A stretch of DNA of 64,000 nucleotides. Origin: Blumeriella jaapii. Lineage: Eukaryota; Ascomycota; Leotiomycetes; Helotiales; Drepanopezizaceae. The position numbers were made by a program, and so were the translations under genes. The notes beneath the pieces were generated by a model. That model ran no database searches, was not told the DNA's origin, and saw nothing but the letters and a program-made list of their open reading frames with translations. Shown in pieces: positions 33,877 through 47,200 of this stretch; the first letter of the stretch is position 1; every line of letters starts with the position of its first letter. The stretch covers positions 372,001 through 436,000 of the forward strand of contig VWND01000080.1 of assembly GCA_009599575.1 (NCBI GenBank), given 5' to 3'.

Positions 33877-36652
33877 GATGCCAGGCTGCCAATGCCCCAG
33901 ACTGGAGGTTACGAAAGACCGCTGGAACTCATGAATCAACGAGCGCCCGCTCCATTCTTCTCCATGCCGTGGCAATTCTCCCGCAACGGAGGCTCTGGGG
34001 GCGCAAGAGTGTGACAGCGGGGACGGGAATGAGGGCGGCGAGAGCAGAATGCGTGACGAGCAGTCCTGGCGACGGTTTCGACGACTGAGACCTCGGGGGG
34101 CCAGCAGGGGATAGATATATGGCAAATCGGGGTTGCAATGATGCTTTCGATGCAAGCCGGGGGGGGTGGGGGTTGAGGAGGGCTGGTTTCAGAAGCACCT
34201 GTGAAGGCTTGTTCGACGTCGACTCGCTTGCTCCGGCGTTGACTCGCGATAAATGGTAAATCGACCAAGGATCCAGCGGCGTCGCGGCGGGTCCTGTATC
34301 TGTCGCTGGGGCCAATCCACGCGCCAGGATCTCTGACGGTCGATGGGATGAAAGCATCGTCGCTCGCTCGCTCGCTCGACCGAGAGATAGTCGACAGTCC
34401 GGCCCGGCCGTTCTCGCACCGCAGATGCGATGTGCTGGCCGGGGAGCTAAGCGAGTGTTTGTGTACATACTGTGGTAGGTACCTTAGATACCTTAGGTAA
34501 GGTACCTAGGTATGTATGTACATACATACAGTACAGTACAGTACATACGGGACATACGGGACACACGGTACCTTCGGCACAACCATGTACAGTACTACTG
34601 TACAGTATGTACAGATCAGTCGCCATGGAGGCGTGCTTGTCGACCCGCCGATGGCCCAACGTTCGCTCGGCGACGCAGAAGCTGTGGCTCACGGTCCGTC
34701 CGCAGCTTGGGCTCGCGGGGAGGTGGCATCGACCCGATGTTTAGTGTTTGAAGCACATCTTCAGTCACCTACTGACTGTACACAGTACTGTACACAGATG
34801 TGTGTACTGTCGCGCCCTACCGCACCGTACGGGGCCGTAGTCGTGATAGCCGGCCCCAGGAGCATTTCGGATCATCGACGAGCCACTGGCGGCGGGCCCA
34901 AGGCCCCGTAGGTGTCTTGGTGTCTTGGTGTCTTGACTGTACACACGGTACAGTACAGTACTGTACCATACCATACATCGTCCTGTACAGTACTGTACTG
35001 TACTTCCCGTCCTCCGATCAGACCATGCCCACGATGCCGTGGGCCAAGCAGACCGACCCCTCCGTGGATGGATGAGCGGTGATGGTACTGTAGAACGCTA
35101 CAGACATCGGGCTGGCATCCCGCGTCGGCTTTCGAAGCTTCGCCGCCAGGAACTGGCTGAACTGGCTGAACTGGCTGAACTGGCTGAACTGGCTGAACTG
35201 GCTGAACTGGCTGAACTGGCTGAACTGGCTGAACCGTACTGTACCGACTGTCCTGTGTCCAGGACATTCTGTGCAGCACCTACGCCATGTACTATACATA
35301 CTGTATGTACATACATACATACATACATCCTGTACAGGATGCCCGCAAAGGCACGCCACGAACCCGAATCGCGCATGATGGCGGCAGGGATCGAGGCGCA
35401 AAAGCCGCTCCCGAAATCCGCGTGTGAGAACTCGGACCGGAACACGAGTCGGCCGGTTGGGCCCGGTTTCGAAAGGCGAGTCGGGGACAGTGTGACTGCG
35501 ATCAATGCTTGACTTTACCTCGACGGGCCACACGCCAGGTCTCTGTGCGGTCGGGGACGAGGTCAAGTTAAGTCGCGGTCGCGCAAGGTTTCTTGGTGCC
35601 ACCCCCCGTGTCCGATGCCCGTCATCCGGCCAGCATGGCAGGTGTCAGGATAAGGGATGTCCGGATCGAAACAAGAGCTTTGCTCATTTATGGTGTTTTG
35701 CGGAAATCTTGAAATCGTGACGCGCAAGGAGGGCCAATCGTCCTGCGGACATCAGATGACCGGTCGAATGGCGAAACGTCGCTCGGGAGGAAGATGTCTG
35801 AGATCTGAGGATCCGGGGGCCAGACACCAGCCAGCACGCCCCGGAATCGCGAGAGGCAAGATGTTGGATGTGGTCATGGACCCATCTCCTGTACCGCAAT
35901 GATCCGCACGCAACATGGAGTCAGTGATGTACGGTACATATGTAGTAGTCGTATGTACAGTACACAATGTACAGTATACAATGTACAGTATACTATATAC
36001 AGCATGCTGTAGGATGGGCCAAGAAAGTATGAAAATGCAAGAGTTTCACAGCCTTGTAGCTGTAGGGACAACTCGAAGCTTGTCAGTCGAAGCCGTCACC
36101 AATGACACGTGAGACCGGACACACAGTCGGTTGTGCCTCCCAGGGGAAACGGACCAACCCGCAGACCTCGGGGGACGGCTGGATCGCATGGCGTCGACGG
36201 AAAACGATACCATTCCTCCAGGACAGTCAGTACAGTCAGTCCATTGCATGACGGTACGCAGCAAGCCGAGTGGATACGAGATGGAAAAGTCGAGGATCCG
36301 TGCGGACCGAAACGTGAGACTTGACTAAGGCATGTAGCATCTCCCCGGATGCCAAGTATCACAGAAGATCTTGGCCTTGTAAAGGTTGTGTATGTACTGG
36401 ATGTAATCAGGTACAGAACATACAGTACATACAGTACATACAGTACATACAGTACATACAGTACATACAGTACATACAGTACATACAGTACATACAGTAC
36501 ATACAGTACATACAGTACATACAGTACATACAGTACATACAGTACATACAGTACATACAGTACATACAGTACATACAGTACATACATACAGTACATACAT
36601 ACAGTACATACATACAGTACATATAGGTACATACAGTACATACAGTACAGTA
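33877..36652. other. Intergenic with short tandem repeats
   Basis: 5' flank of the disordered-protein gene, then gene-free DNA. Repeats: (CGCTCG)n at 34350-34380, TACAG runs (34530-34560, 34785, 34945-35000), a 9-bp CTGAACTGG repeat of about nine copies (35150-35234), (ACAT)n near 35308-35330 and a 9-10-bp ACATACAGT repeat of more than 20 copies (36412-36650) that abuts the MITE. No coding domain was seen in any frame. Confidence 0.6.
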
Positions 36653-37003
36653 CCCTGCACAAAGTCATTGCCACCCTCCTAGCTGCCAAGGTAGTCAGCG
36701 CACCCAAGCGGGGAACTTGCTCGATTTGGAATTTAAGGGCCCTGGCCGCATTTTAAAACTTTTTTAAACCCTCTCTTATTAATGTTAATTTGTATTTATT
36801 GTATTCTTGTCCTGTAATGTAACACATTGTAGTATATTATATGTAGGAAAATCGAACTTTGGATCTTTTGTAAAGCGGCCATACTTTCAGTTCAAAATCG
36901 AGCAAATCTGACCCTAGATTACGCTCGGCAATTCTCGCTTATTTTCATCTTCTCTAGTTCTCTGCCTTGGCAGCTAGGAGGGTTGCAATGACTTTGTGCA
37001 GGG
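36653..37003. mobile_element. MITE, 351 bp, 39-bp terminal inverted repeats, TA target duplication
   Basis: The left end (36653-36691) begins CCCTGCACAAAGTCATTGC. The right end (36965-37003) is its reverse complement, with one mismatch at position 20 of 39 (C versus A). The dinucleotide TA flanks both ends (36651-36652 and 37004-37005). The interior is AT-rich and non-coding. TA duplication, size and long inverted termini fit a non-autonomous Tc1/mariner (Fot1/pogo-type) element. It lies between two different microsatellites, the ACATACAGT array on the left and an ACATACAAC array on the right. No transposase is present in the window, so mobilisation would be in trans. Confidence 0.88.
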
Positions 37004-37898
37004 TATACAACATACAACATACAACATACAACATACAACATACAACATACAACATACAACATACAACATACAACATACAACATACAACATACAACATACA
37101 AACATACAACATACAACATACAAAATACAGACAGCATATACATCTTGACGCCTCTAGCTCAAGGCCGAGCGGAGAGCAGGATGCAGGTACTGTAAACACA
37201 CGACACCTGATGCTCGGGAAGACAAGACAAGAGCACCCGACCGCAAGCCGCCGTCCCATACAGACAGCACAGTACTACTGTACTACTACTGTACTATGTA
37301 CTATGTACTGCACTGTACTGTACTGTATAGTATAGTACACACCGATTGGCAGCACGCATAACGAGCCAACGGACCTCGGCTCTGGCCCCTCATGGCTCGC
37401 AGAACCGCTCCTCACGCCATGGCAGGAACTCGCAACCGGTGCTGTAACATCTCACCCAGCGTTGCACAAATCCTCACGTCTCGTGACTGAGGCTTCGTTC
37501 GCGCAGCGGTGACCACTGAGCGTCGTCCACATTCGCTGTCCGCCGGCAATCGTGTTGACCATCGTCTCGATGCCCCAGCACTGGCTCGTCCCGCGCGCCG
37601 TGTTCAGATAAGAGGGATGTATGGATGTATGTGTGGATGTATGTACATATGTACTGTACTGTAACTACACAGTTGTTGGGCCGGGTGGGCAGCCACAGCG
37701 CCAATCAGCGTCCCTCCACATCCTTCCGTGTCCACGAGATAGTCGTCTGCATGGAAACCAGCATTCCCGTTCTCCTCTGCCTCTCTGCTCTTGCGGAGGT
37801 GAATCAACGCAGAGACATTTTCGACGACTCTACGCATTGGCATCGAGTGCAGCTTGGTGGATGTCTTCCTCAATCCGAGCCGCGAGGAAACTGGAGCG
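37004..37898. other. Intergenic; ACATACAAC repeat, then promoter of second regulator
   Basis: 37006-37130 is a run of ACATACA/ACAACAT units of about a dozen copies. TACAG/TACTG motifs occur at 37270-37330 and 37650-37665. The rest is unique sequence upstream of the Zn2Cys6 gene with no recognised element. Confidence 0.55.
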
Positions 37899-40617
37899 AT
37901 GGAGACGATTCCCATCCCGTCGCCAACGGCCTTCGTGGCTTCGCCCGTGCTGAAGCCCGCACCGGAACCTCCTCCCCTCCCGCCCCCGAAACCAGTGGCG
38001 GTCAACAAGACCGGCACGGCGAGCAAACATGCGAATGCGGCCGTGAAGCCGAAGCAGTCCAAGAGTCGCAATGGTAGGCCTTCTCGGTATCTTGGACGCC
38101 TCCTCTGTTGTGGTTGAGGGATCGTGGACTGTAAGTGGGGGAAAGCAGCGATCGCGAACGTGGGGCCATACCCCTCGCGGCCAGTCGAGATCCCACGAAG
38201 CGCGCCTTGAATCTCAGAATGCTCGCGATGGGCATTTGCCATGCCGGCTTCTGTCACATCTGTGCTAACTCGTCCTTTGAGGTTGTACCACGTGCAAAGC
38301 GAAACGGTTGAAATGCGACGAGGCGAAGCCCTCTTGTCAACAATGTCATAAGCGAAGCGTATCGTGCGGCGGATACAAGAAGAACTTCAGGTGGAGGCCC
38401 TTCGAGGAAACAACGCGCCACAGCAAAGCTGCTCCTCCCAAGTCCCATCGACGTATGTTCGCGCTCTGCACACAAAGCCATGCGGCATATCCTAATCGTT
38501 GGCAGATGCGGTAGAATCCAACCAAGCCCCAGAGCGCGAACCTGCACCGAGTCCTTCCGATGCTACCGTGCTCCCAACATCTGCCGAGATTGGAGCCATT
38601 TCCATGCAGGACGTCTTCTTCCATTCTGCAACACTGACACCTCCTACCCCGTTGTTGGAGCGACCAAGCTTTGATCCTCCAGATCTAGACTTCGATCATG
38701 GTTCCATGTTTGATGTGAGCACTCCTCCGTATGCGCGCGAACATCCTCGTCCCCGGTTCGAAGCAGACGCGGTGACGAAAAGCTTGAGCAGCTTGTTCGA
38801 TAGCCCCACGCCGCCAGATGCGTCAAGAGCCAGCTTATCGGGGCAGTCTCCGAGTTTGATGGACCTGCGGTTGCCAGGGCCGGAGCTCAAAGCGAGACTC
38901 GGGACTGTCACCACGCCGCCAGTGACAAGAACAGATATCACCCCAGTCAGGGGGGGGTCTCCATCTGTTGATCATGACGTATCGACCATGGACTCGTTGG
39001 GCGACGACGTGGAGGAGGAGGTAGTCAGGGAACCGCAACTGTCCGACGTAGATCTGTGGACGCCTCGGCCTCCGGCACATTCGCGATCATTCCCTCCTTC
39101 GTCGGCGAAGACGCGAGACGATTCTGTCGTTCGAGTGTACCGCCAGCCGGAAGCGAAAGCCGGAAGCCCAGAGATGCTCATGCTGAGATTCGACAAACAG
39201 ACTTGTGGGATTCTATCTGTGAAAGACGGACCGACCGAGAACCCCTGGAGGACCCTGATCTGGCCTTTGGCGCGAGATGAACCTGCTCTGTATCACGCTA
39301 TAGCGTCCCTGACCGCGTTCCACACCTCGCGAGAGAGACCTGAGTTGCGCGTGGATGGGATGGAGCACATGAGGAGCAGCATTCGGCATCTGGCCCTCCG
39401 GCTGGAGACGATGAGCATTGACGCGGCGTTGGCGACGACTTTGGTCCTCGCCTTCTCCGAGTCCTGGGACCAACACATCTCGACCGGCATCGAACACTTG
39501 CGCGGGGCCAGGATTCTGGTGCACCAGGCACTGGTCTCGCACAGGAAGCGGAATGTCTCGGGGGACGACTTTGCTCGTTTGAGGTTTCTTTGCAACACCT
39601 GGGTCTACATGGACGTGATCGCTCGCCTGACTTCGGTGGACGAAGAGGACTCGAGCGACTTCGCGCATCTCCTGGCGCCGCTCAACGACCCTTTCAGCCG
39701 CAGCGAGATCGATCCCTTGATGGGCTGCGCCTCGTCTCTCTTCCCTCTCATCGGGCGCGTGGCCAACCTGTGCCGCAAGGTACGCAACGTCACGACCAAC
39801 TCCATTGCCATCATCAGCCAGGCCATGGAGCTGAAGGAGGCGATCGTCCAATGGTCGCCCCCGCCATTGGCGGCCATCGAGCGACCAGAAGACCCGACGT
39901 CGGAAATCCAACACGCGCTCCAAACCGCCGAAGCCTACCGCTACTCCACGCTCCTCTGCCTGCACCAGGCCGTCCCCGAGATCCCCTCCTGGACCTCGGC
40001 CCAGCTCGCCAAGAAGGTCCTGGTGTACCTGGCCACGGTCCCTCTCAGCTCGCGGCTGGTCATCGTCCAGATCTACCCGCTGCTCGCGGCCGGGTGCGAA
40101 GCCTACGAGCTCGAAGACCGGCAGTGGGTCCAAGAGCGCTGGCAGTCCATGGCGGCCCGGATGTGGATCGGCAACATCGACCGCTGCTGGGAAGTCATGC
40201 AGGAGGTCTGGTGCCGGCGCGACGGGGCCGAAGCCGCCCGGAACGCGGCCCAGGAGGGCAAGAGGCGCTCCACGACGTCGAGGATCATGCACTCCGAGAG
40301 CAGCAAGCGGAAGTTCGAGGAGGAGCTCGCCCGGGACGACGTCTTCTCCTTCTCGGGCCTGCCGCGCGGGACGACGACGACGGCGCGCGCGAAGAGGCAG
40401 AGAGGCGCGAAGCTGCGCGGGAGCTATTCGCCTGACCCCCCCGTGGCCAAGAGGCGCATCCACGAGCCGCTCGACGAGGAGATGGATGTCGATGTCACGG
40501 TGCGAGGACGCATGCACTGGGTCGGGGTGATGAAGGACTGGCGGTGGGAAAGTAAGTGCCCCCGATCCTTCCACGAGAGTGCCTCGCTGATTCCGGCGTC
40601 CAGTCCTTCTCGGATGA
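37899..40617 (+). CDS. Zn2Cys6 transcription factor with Fungal_trans_2-type region
   Basis: Four exons: 37899..38073, 38282..38452, 38506..40551 and 40604..40617. Introns are 208, 53 and 52 nt, all phase 1, with CTAAC or CTAAT branch sites in the first two, giving 801 aa. The N terminus is Pro/Lys-rich (METIPIPSPTAFV...), then the zinc cluster with Cys60, 63, 70, 77, 80 and 87, split just before its first Cys by intron 1. A disordered Ser/Pro/Asp region runs to about 330. The helical fungal regulator domain follows, with WRTLIWPLARDEPALYHAIASL and later FLCNTWVYMDVIARL blocks typical of UGA3/ARG81-like factors. The last exon encodes only the final Leu-Leu-Gly after a split Ile codon; the resulting end (MKDWRWE-ILLG) matches the conserved C terminus of the family and supports the 14-nt exon. 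A basic stretch near residue 660-690 may be a nuclear localisation signal. Confidence 0.9.
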
Positions 40618-43187
40618 CCGTTCTTTTCTCTTCGACCCTCTGTGCCCCTACCAGTCTCCAACCCCCCCCTCTCTCCCTCTCGACGAGTCGGTATGCCCCC
40701 ATTCCAGCCGGCGACCGGTGCTCCACACCCTCCTCTCCACGCATCGGCCGGGCTCCGACGAGCCCACGCCCTCGCGACCCGGGCATTGTGGAGCGGCCGA
40801 GGCCCATGCTGATGTCTCTGGTGCGGTGGTCTGAGCCTTGTTGGGATCTGTACTGACGCACGGCTCGAAATGATGATTGGTTAATGCCTCAGTTGATGAA
40901 GATGATATACGTGCCTGAGATTTGTGACGTCGATTCAGCGATGGTGTTTGGTGTTTTGCTTTTCGCTTCTTATTTTTATTCTTTATTTATCTATTTATTT
41001 TGGTTTTTTTGCCTTCCGCTGCTTCTCGCTCCGCGTTTCTCCAGGGGCTGCTGGGGGTTCCACGCCCGGCGGGGAGAAGCGCGGCATGGAATGGGATTTT
41101 CCATGTTGCTGTTGTTCTTGTTGTTCTTCATGTCGTCTTCGATCGCGGGGTATGCGTGTGGTATGCATGGACCGAGTACAGTACAGTACAGTAAATACAC
41201 AGCTAAGTAGGTAGGTAGGTAGGTAGCTAGGTAGGTAGGTATGAATGTATGTAGCAACTGGTGGTGCCAAACAAACCCTTGTTTACAGATTGGCTCCCAT
41301 GATTCCATCGCCCTCCTTCCTCCCGCAGGAAGGAAAACTTCCACACACGTCCCCCTTTCTCGGGAACCATTCTGCCCTCTTCCCCCCCTCGCGTTCCACG
41401 GTCTGGCAAGCACGAGGAAGACACGAGCCGTCGCAGGGGAGGGCAGGGCAGGATGTGTAGTCCCAGCACATCACATCGGGCACCTGTCTGTATATATGTA
41501 TGTATGTACTGTACTGTCACGCGGGCTCAGGAAGACACTCCTGTACTGTATCTGTATCTGTATCTGTATCTGTATCTGTATCTGTATCTGTATCTGTAAG
41601 GAGGTGTCGTCACGTGACCTGGCGGCCGCAGGTCCGGCTGGCACGCACAGTAGTGTAGAGTACTGTACTGTACTGTACTGTGCTGTACAGTATGTAAACT
41701 ACTATCTACAGCACACGCACTGTACTGTACTGTACTGTACTGTACTGTACTGTCAGCGCGCGTCATAGAGAGGTGGCCCGGGGGATGTTGAAAGCTACTG
41801 TATGTAGGTATGTACCTAAGCGAGGTTGACAACCGTGCAGGAGTCGCGTGTACGTGTACTGTAAGCGAGCGAGCGAGCGAGCTTTTGTTGTGTACTGTAC
41901 TGTACTGTACTGTACTGTGTATTGTTGTTGACATATCCACGAAAAGCCCGGGTGCGGTGGCAGGGTGGGGATAGGCCTTCTTGGTATGTACTGTATGTAT
42001 GTATGTAGGTATGTAGGTATGTAGCTTGCGTTGTATATGTACTGTACTGTATTGTGTTGTGTTGTATTGTACATACTACCACTTGGGGAACTCCTCTGGA
42101 GAGGAACGACTGTGAGGGATGGCTAAGCCGTGACAGGATTACCTACAGTACAGTACAGTACAGTACCTGCTGCATATACTGTACATACGTACATACAGAG
42201 GACCGCCAAGGCCAACCCCGCGATCAAGCAGGTACTGTAAGTGCCTTGTGTGGTTTGGGGGGTGATGTGGAGAAGTCGACGGTATGTATGTACGGTAGGT
42301 AGGTAAGTAGGTCCATACCTAGGTAGGTAGGTAAGTCGCTAGACGTGACGATGGATCTGGCCCGTTCAAGCCACGCACTGCTTGGTCTCGAGCGCGTGCG
42401 GGCTCTTCTCCGGACGTGAACAGAGAGAGGTAGGTGGTTGTCTTGGTGTTTCGCAAGGAGGCAACGGAGCCGAGATCACCGAACGGCGTCGTGATGGTTT
42501 CCGGACATCCACATTCCCATCCCCATCCCCAGATGCGTGGCCCAGTTGCGTGGCCCAGATGCAAGATGGATGATCAGCTCGCTTGCTGCTTAGATAGGTA
42601 GGTACAGTACAGCACATACAGTACATGAAGCTTAACCCCACACGCCAAGACACTCGAGAGCACGGAGAGCAGAGCAGCTTCTCACCTCGGTGTCCCCAGC
42701 TTCCCCGCCGCGCTCACTCGAGCCTGGCGTGGCCGCACTGCGGGGGACCGTCGAGACCATTGGCCCACGCCAGACTCGTCGTAACCCGAAGCCACCTAAG
42801 GCCGCCACGATCGGCGCGAGGAGCCCCGCACGTGACTAGCCTCGGCGCTACGACCAGAGGGGGCAAGCGCGCGAGCCCGTCTCGTCGCCGGCAGCTGGAG
42901 CCGCGCAGAAACCATCCCAACCCCAACCCCAACCCCATCCCCAAACCGAGGCTATCACGACTCGGAATGGCGACGTTCCTCGTGCGAGAGGAGCTTATAA
43001 CCCGCGGGCTGCCGCGACGCCCGAGGCGCGATTTGGTCTGGATCGATTGATTCATTATCGACCGATCGATTGATTGGGCGTGGCCGCGGTCGATACAGCG
43101 TCCGCTGAGCTCCCTCGAACGCCCACAACCTCCCTCGACCTCGCACAACCTCCCACTACCTCCCCCGATCCCATCGACCTCAGCATC
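40618..43187. other. Intergenic with microsatellites; MFS gene promoter at the end
   Basis: Contains (GTAG)n (41208-41240), a 6-bp TCTGTA repeat (41541-41598), many TACTG/TACAG runs (41172-41190, 41655-41690, 41718-41752, 41890-41920, 42030-42050, 42145-42165, 42600-42625), (GCGA)n at 41862-41882 and (CCCAAC)n at 42917-42942. No gene domain is visible. 43050-43187 is the leader of the MFS gene, with CTCCCTCGAC-type repeats. Confidence 0.55.
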
Positions 43188-44194
43188 ATGTCTGCCACCG
43201 CCCGCTTCGAGTCCGACGAGGAGAAGACGAACGTCCACCACCACGCGCCCCCCGAAGGACCGTCGCATGGCGATGACCCCGACCCGGCCAAGCTGGAGAA
43301 TGGAACCGTCTTGACGCACACGAACACGGCGTCGACGATTCAGAATGAGGTATGCGTGCCGCTGCGCCATCTCCGCGAGACGCGGCGTCCGCTAACACGC
43401 GCGCCCAGAAAACGTTCGGCTTCATCATGACCATGCTGGGTTTCAGCATCACGTTCGTCGTGGCCGAGGTCATCCCGCTGTTCCTCATCACCCTCTTCAC
43501 CGTCATTGCCTACGACCTGGGCGCCGGCGAGCTGGCCATCTGGCTCATCGTCACGCAGTTCATCGTCGTGGGCGCCACGGTCCCGTTCGTGGGGCCGCTG
43601 GTCGACCTGCTGGGTCGCAAAAACACCACCCTCTTCAGTCTGTTCCTGACCGTCATCTCCATGATCTTGCTGGGAACGACGCAGAACATTGCCGGGGCCC
43701 TCGGCGCCATGGCCATCTCGGGCATGGGCATCGGGATCCAGCTGCTCACGTCCATCGCCGCTGTCACGGAGCTGGTGCCCATCTCCCAACGCGGCATCAC
43801 CATCGGCTACATCGTCATGGGATTCATGCCCTTCGCGCCCGCCTCTCTGTACGGCCAGCTCCTCGCCGAGGTGAGCTGGCGCTACGTCCCCGTCATCATC
43901 GGCGCCATGGCCATCATCGCCTTCGTGATTCTCGCCATCTGGTACAAGCCTCCCCCGCGTATCAACTCCCTCGGACTGAGCAAGATGGAGGTCCTCAAGC
44001 GCATCGACTTCATCGGCGCTTTCCTCTCCATCTCCGGCGTCACGATCTTCCTCGTCGGCCTGAACTGGGGCAAGCAGCCATACCCGTGGAACTCCGCCCA
44101 CGTCGTCTCCTGTCTGACGGTGGGTCTCGTGCTGCTGGTGCTGTTTGCGCTCTATGAGAAGTTCATCGTCAAATACCCGCTGTTCCCGGGCGCG

Positions 44195-44207
44195 CTGATC
44201 CAGCACC
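44195..44207. repeat. Left copy of the 13-bp target-site duplication
   Basis: CTGATCCAGCACC, identical to 50534-50546. The next base on the left starts the element; the base before is G here and A in the right copy, so the duplication is exactly 13 bp. Confidence 0.93.
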
Positions 44208-47200
44208 ATCCTTCACAATATACACGGATTCTATTTTTTGTTCGCAACAATCATTAAATTCACTGCATTCGATTCGGGAGACTCGTCTCTTTCCGAATCT
44301 CGAGGAATCAGCTCGAGAGCTCGTCGCGTTCGCCGTGCAGCTCGCGAAATGATTCCTTCCACTCTTTTTCGGTCGTCCGACGACCACGATCACGACCACG
44401 ATTACGACGAGTTATACACTCGCCCTATGAACGCAACCTTACCGTCCCAACAGAATCTGCATTCTAAGAAAAGAAAGCAAGCGAATATCTTTAGCATTCG
44501 TTCCTTTTCTTTCGCTTTAAAATACGAAGCGCGAACATTTATTATTGCAACGTCGGCTATTATTAGCCAGCTCGACGAAGCAGACCGATAGTCTTAAATA
44601 CGCCGCAAAGTATAAGCATAGTTCGCGACCGCTGCCGACAGCGTCGTGGACCAAAACAGAAAAAATCCGAAGCGCGATAGTACGCCGAAAAGCTTGCAAA
44701 AAGCTTTATCTCTTTTTTGCAAACCCGCGCTTTTATCATTTTTTTCGCCGCCTCGCCAGGCAGCATCGATTTTTTTTCTTTTTCTGCTAAGTCAGTTATT
44801 TAAATAAACCGAGTTTTACGGAGAATCTTAAAAACTTTAATAAATTCCGAGAAATTAAAATCGACCATCGCTAAAAAACTATAATAATAAACGCGTCCGT
44901 TTATCAGCGGAACTTTACGCGTTTTTTTAAATTCGTTTACCGAAAATTAATTAGCAAAAGTTCGATAAAACTATTGCTTTTTGATTACGTCGGCGGAAAG
45001 CATTTTGTTAAACAGGCTTAACACTTTTGTTTTTAAACAAAAAATCGCGAAATTTATACCGGGCTTAACGAAAGACGCGATTAAAAACCTGACGCTTACG
45101 AAAATAAGCTGGGCCTTTTATTTAATTGATTTGAAAACCAGAAACTTTTTTATTATTTAAAAAAGCGTCGAGGTTTTTCGCAAAATATTCGAAGCTACCG
45201 TTATACGCATTCCGGAAAAATAATACAATTACGCGGTATAAAACGTTTTAGCCACGGTTTCGAAGCTATTCGGCGACGTTTTTTATTGTTTTAAAACATA
45301 TAAAAAACGAAGTTTTTACCCAAATTAAAATCAAGCCGATTAATACGCGCTTTTTCCGATACGAAGCGAATTCAGCTACAAATAAGCAAACTTGGATTAT
45401 TTTTTTTTTACAGCCAGTTAAAAGTTTTATTTTTTTCGAAATTAGCGCTTAAGCCAAGTTTATCGATAAAAAACCGGCTATACTTCGCTACGACCTTAAA
45501 TACCAAAGCTTTTGCAATTTACTAGCTTGCATCCGATATGCTCGTTGTAATTATTATAATAACCGAATACAAAACTACAATAGCCCGACTGGCTTTAATT
45601 GCAAAGCAGCTTTATAATACGCGAACTGCTATAAGCTATACGCTGCGGATTATTTACGCTGCTTTGCGGCTTTTCGCCGCGTAAATAATAAAATAATACG
45701 ATTAATTAAAAAGAAATTAAAAACTGTTCGGCGATTGGGAAAAGCGGCTTATTCGGTCGCGGTTATTTTTATTACTAAAGTTTTCACTTTTTCAAACAAT
45801 AACAATCCGGTTTTTAATAACGCAAGCCGAAAAAAAAAACGCGAAAACGCCGTAACGGCATACAAGCAAAAAACCACCGCGCTTTCAATTATTATTTCCG
45901 CTGCGGCTACAACGCCAAACGTAATTTTTTCGAGCCGCTTAATCCGGAATTCAATTTTAAAACAATCGCTAAACATTTAGCATTTTGGCCGAAAAGCATA
46001 CTCGACGCTCGACGATACGGCTTTCGTAGCTTTTTCGCAAAATACGCTTTTTTTTATTCCGTTAAAAGCAATTTATTTATTTTTATCGGACTAGCTACGA
46101 AATAAATCCTAAGCTTTCGCAGACGAATCAAAAAAAAATAAATATTAATATTAACACTTTTATTTTTTAATAATAAAACATTTTTATAAGCAACGCGAAG
46201 GATTTCGCAACCGAAAATCTAAAACAAATTTTAATATTTGTTAAGCAAACGTTTAAAAAAAACAACCGAAGCATATCACGCTTTTGCATTTGTACGATGC
46301 AAAGCGTATAAATATAATTTACGTGCAAAAACCTTAAAGCGCTTCGAAAATCAAAACACAAAACTATCCGTTATACGATTTGTATACACCGATCGATTTA
46401 TAAAACGAAACCGAAAAGAAAATCTTCGAGCGAATACGCTTTAAAATATTAATTTATATCCGAAAAAGCGCAGGATTTAATTTATAACAACGACGATTAA
46501 TTAATAGCAAAAACTTGCTTTAGTTAAACGTAAATATATATTTTATTTTTAACGTATACAAACAAAGCTATATTTAATAAATATTAAATTACGTAATATA
46601 TTTCGAATTACTTTTCAATTGCATAATAAACGGCGATTTTAATACTCGATACGATATTTTTAAGCCGGGGTCGGATACGGCAGAAAATAAAAAATACTTC
46701 GCAGATTAAGCTGCTATTTCGGATATAAACTTTATCGGCGCCGCTAGCGAATTTATATATAACAAAAAATACGTTCTGGATTTTACTTTTTCGAACGTAT
46801 TTAATTCGATTATTACGATACGATACGATATACACAGCGGCTTAAATTACGAAACTTAAATAACGATTTTTTTTAGCAAAAGGAAAATATTCGTAATTTA
46901 AATATATTACAAAATACCCGATTTAAAACTCGGCAAATTCGCAAGCTTAATACGCGTAGAAATCAGTCGATTCGCGGATTCCGTTATATTATTAACGCCA
47001 GAAAAGCTAAACGAATACGCGGCTGCGCTAGCCCGGGTTTTTCAAAAAAGCATTATAGCTGCCGGAAAGCTTTTTTAAAAAAACTTACAAGCCATTTTAT
47101 AATAAATCGACGAATATTAAAAAGCCAAAGACCGATATTTGCGAACACGCAAAATAATATACGACGGTGAAATTTTTAAAAAAACCAGGCAATTTTTTCG

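Noticed and set aside
36321..36756. Open frames encoding IQY/TYS/CMY repeats
   Set aside because: Direct products of the ACATACAGT microsatellite; all frames are open because the unit lacks stops.
39213..40661. 482-codon minus-strand open frame
   Set aside because: Antisense shadow of the second Zn2Cys6 gene; Arg/His/Gln-rich without any motif.
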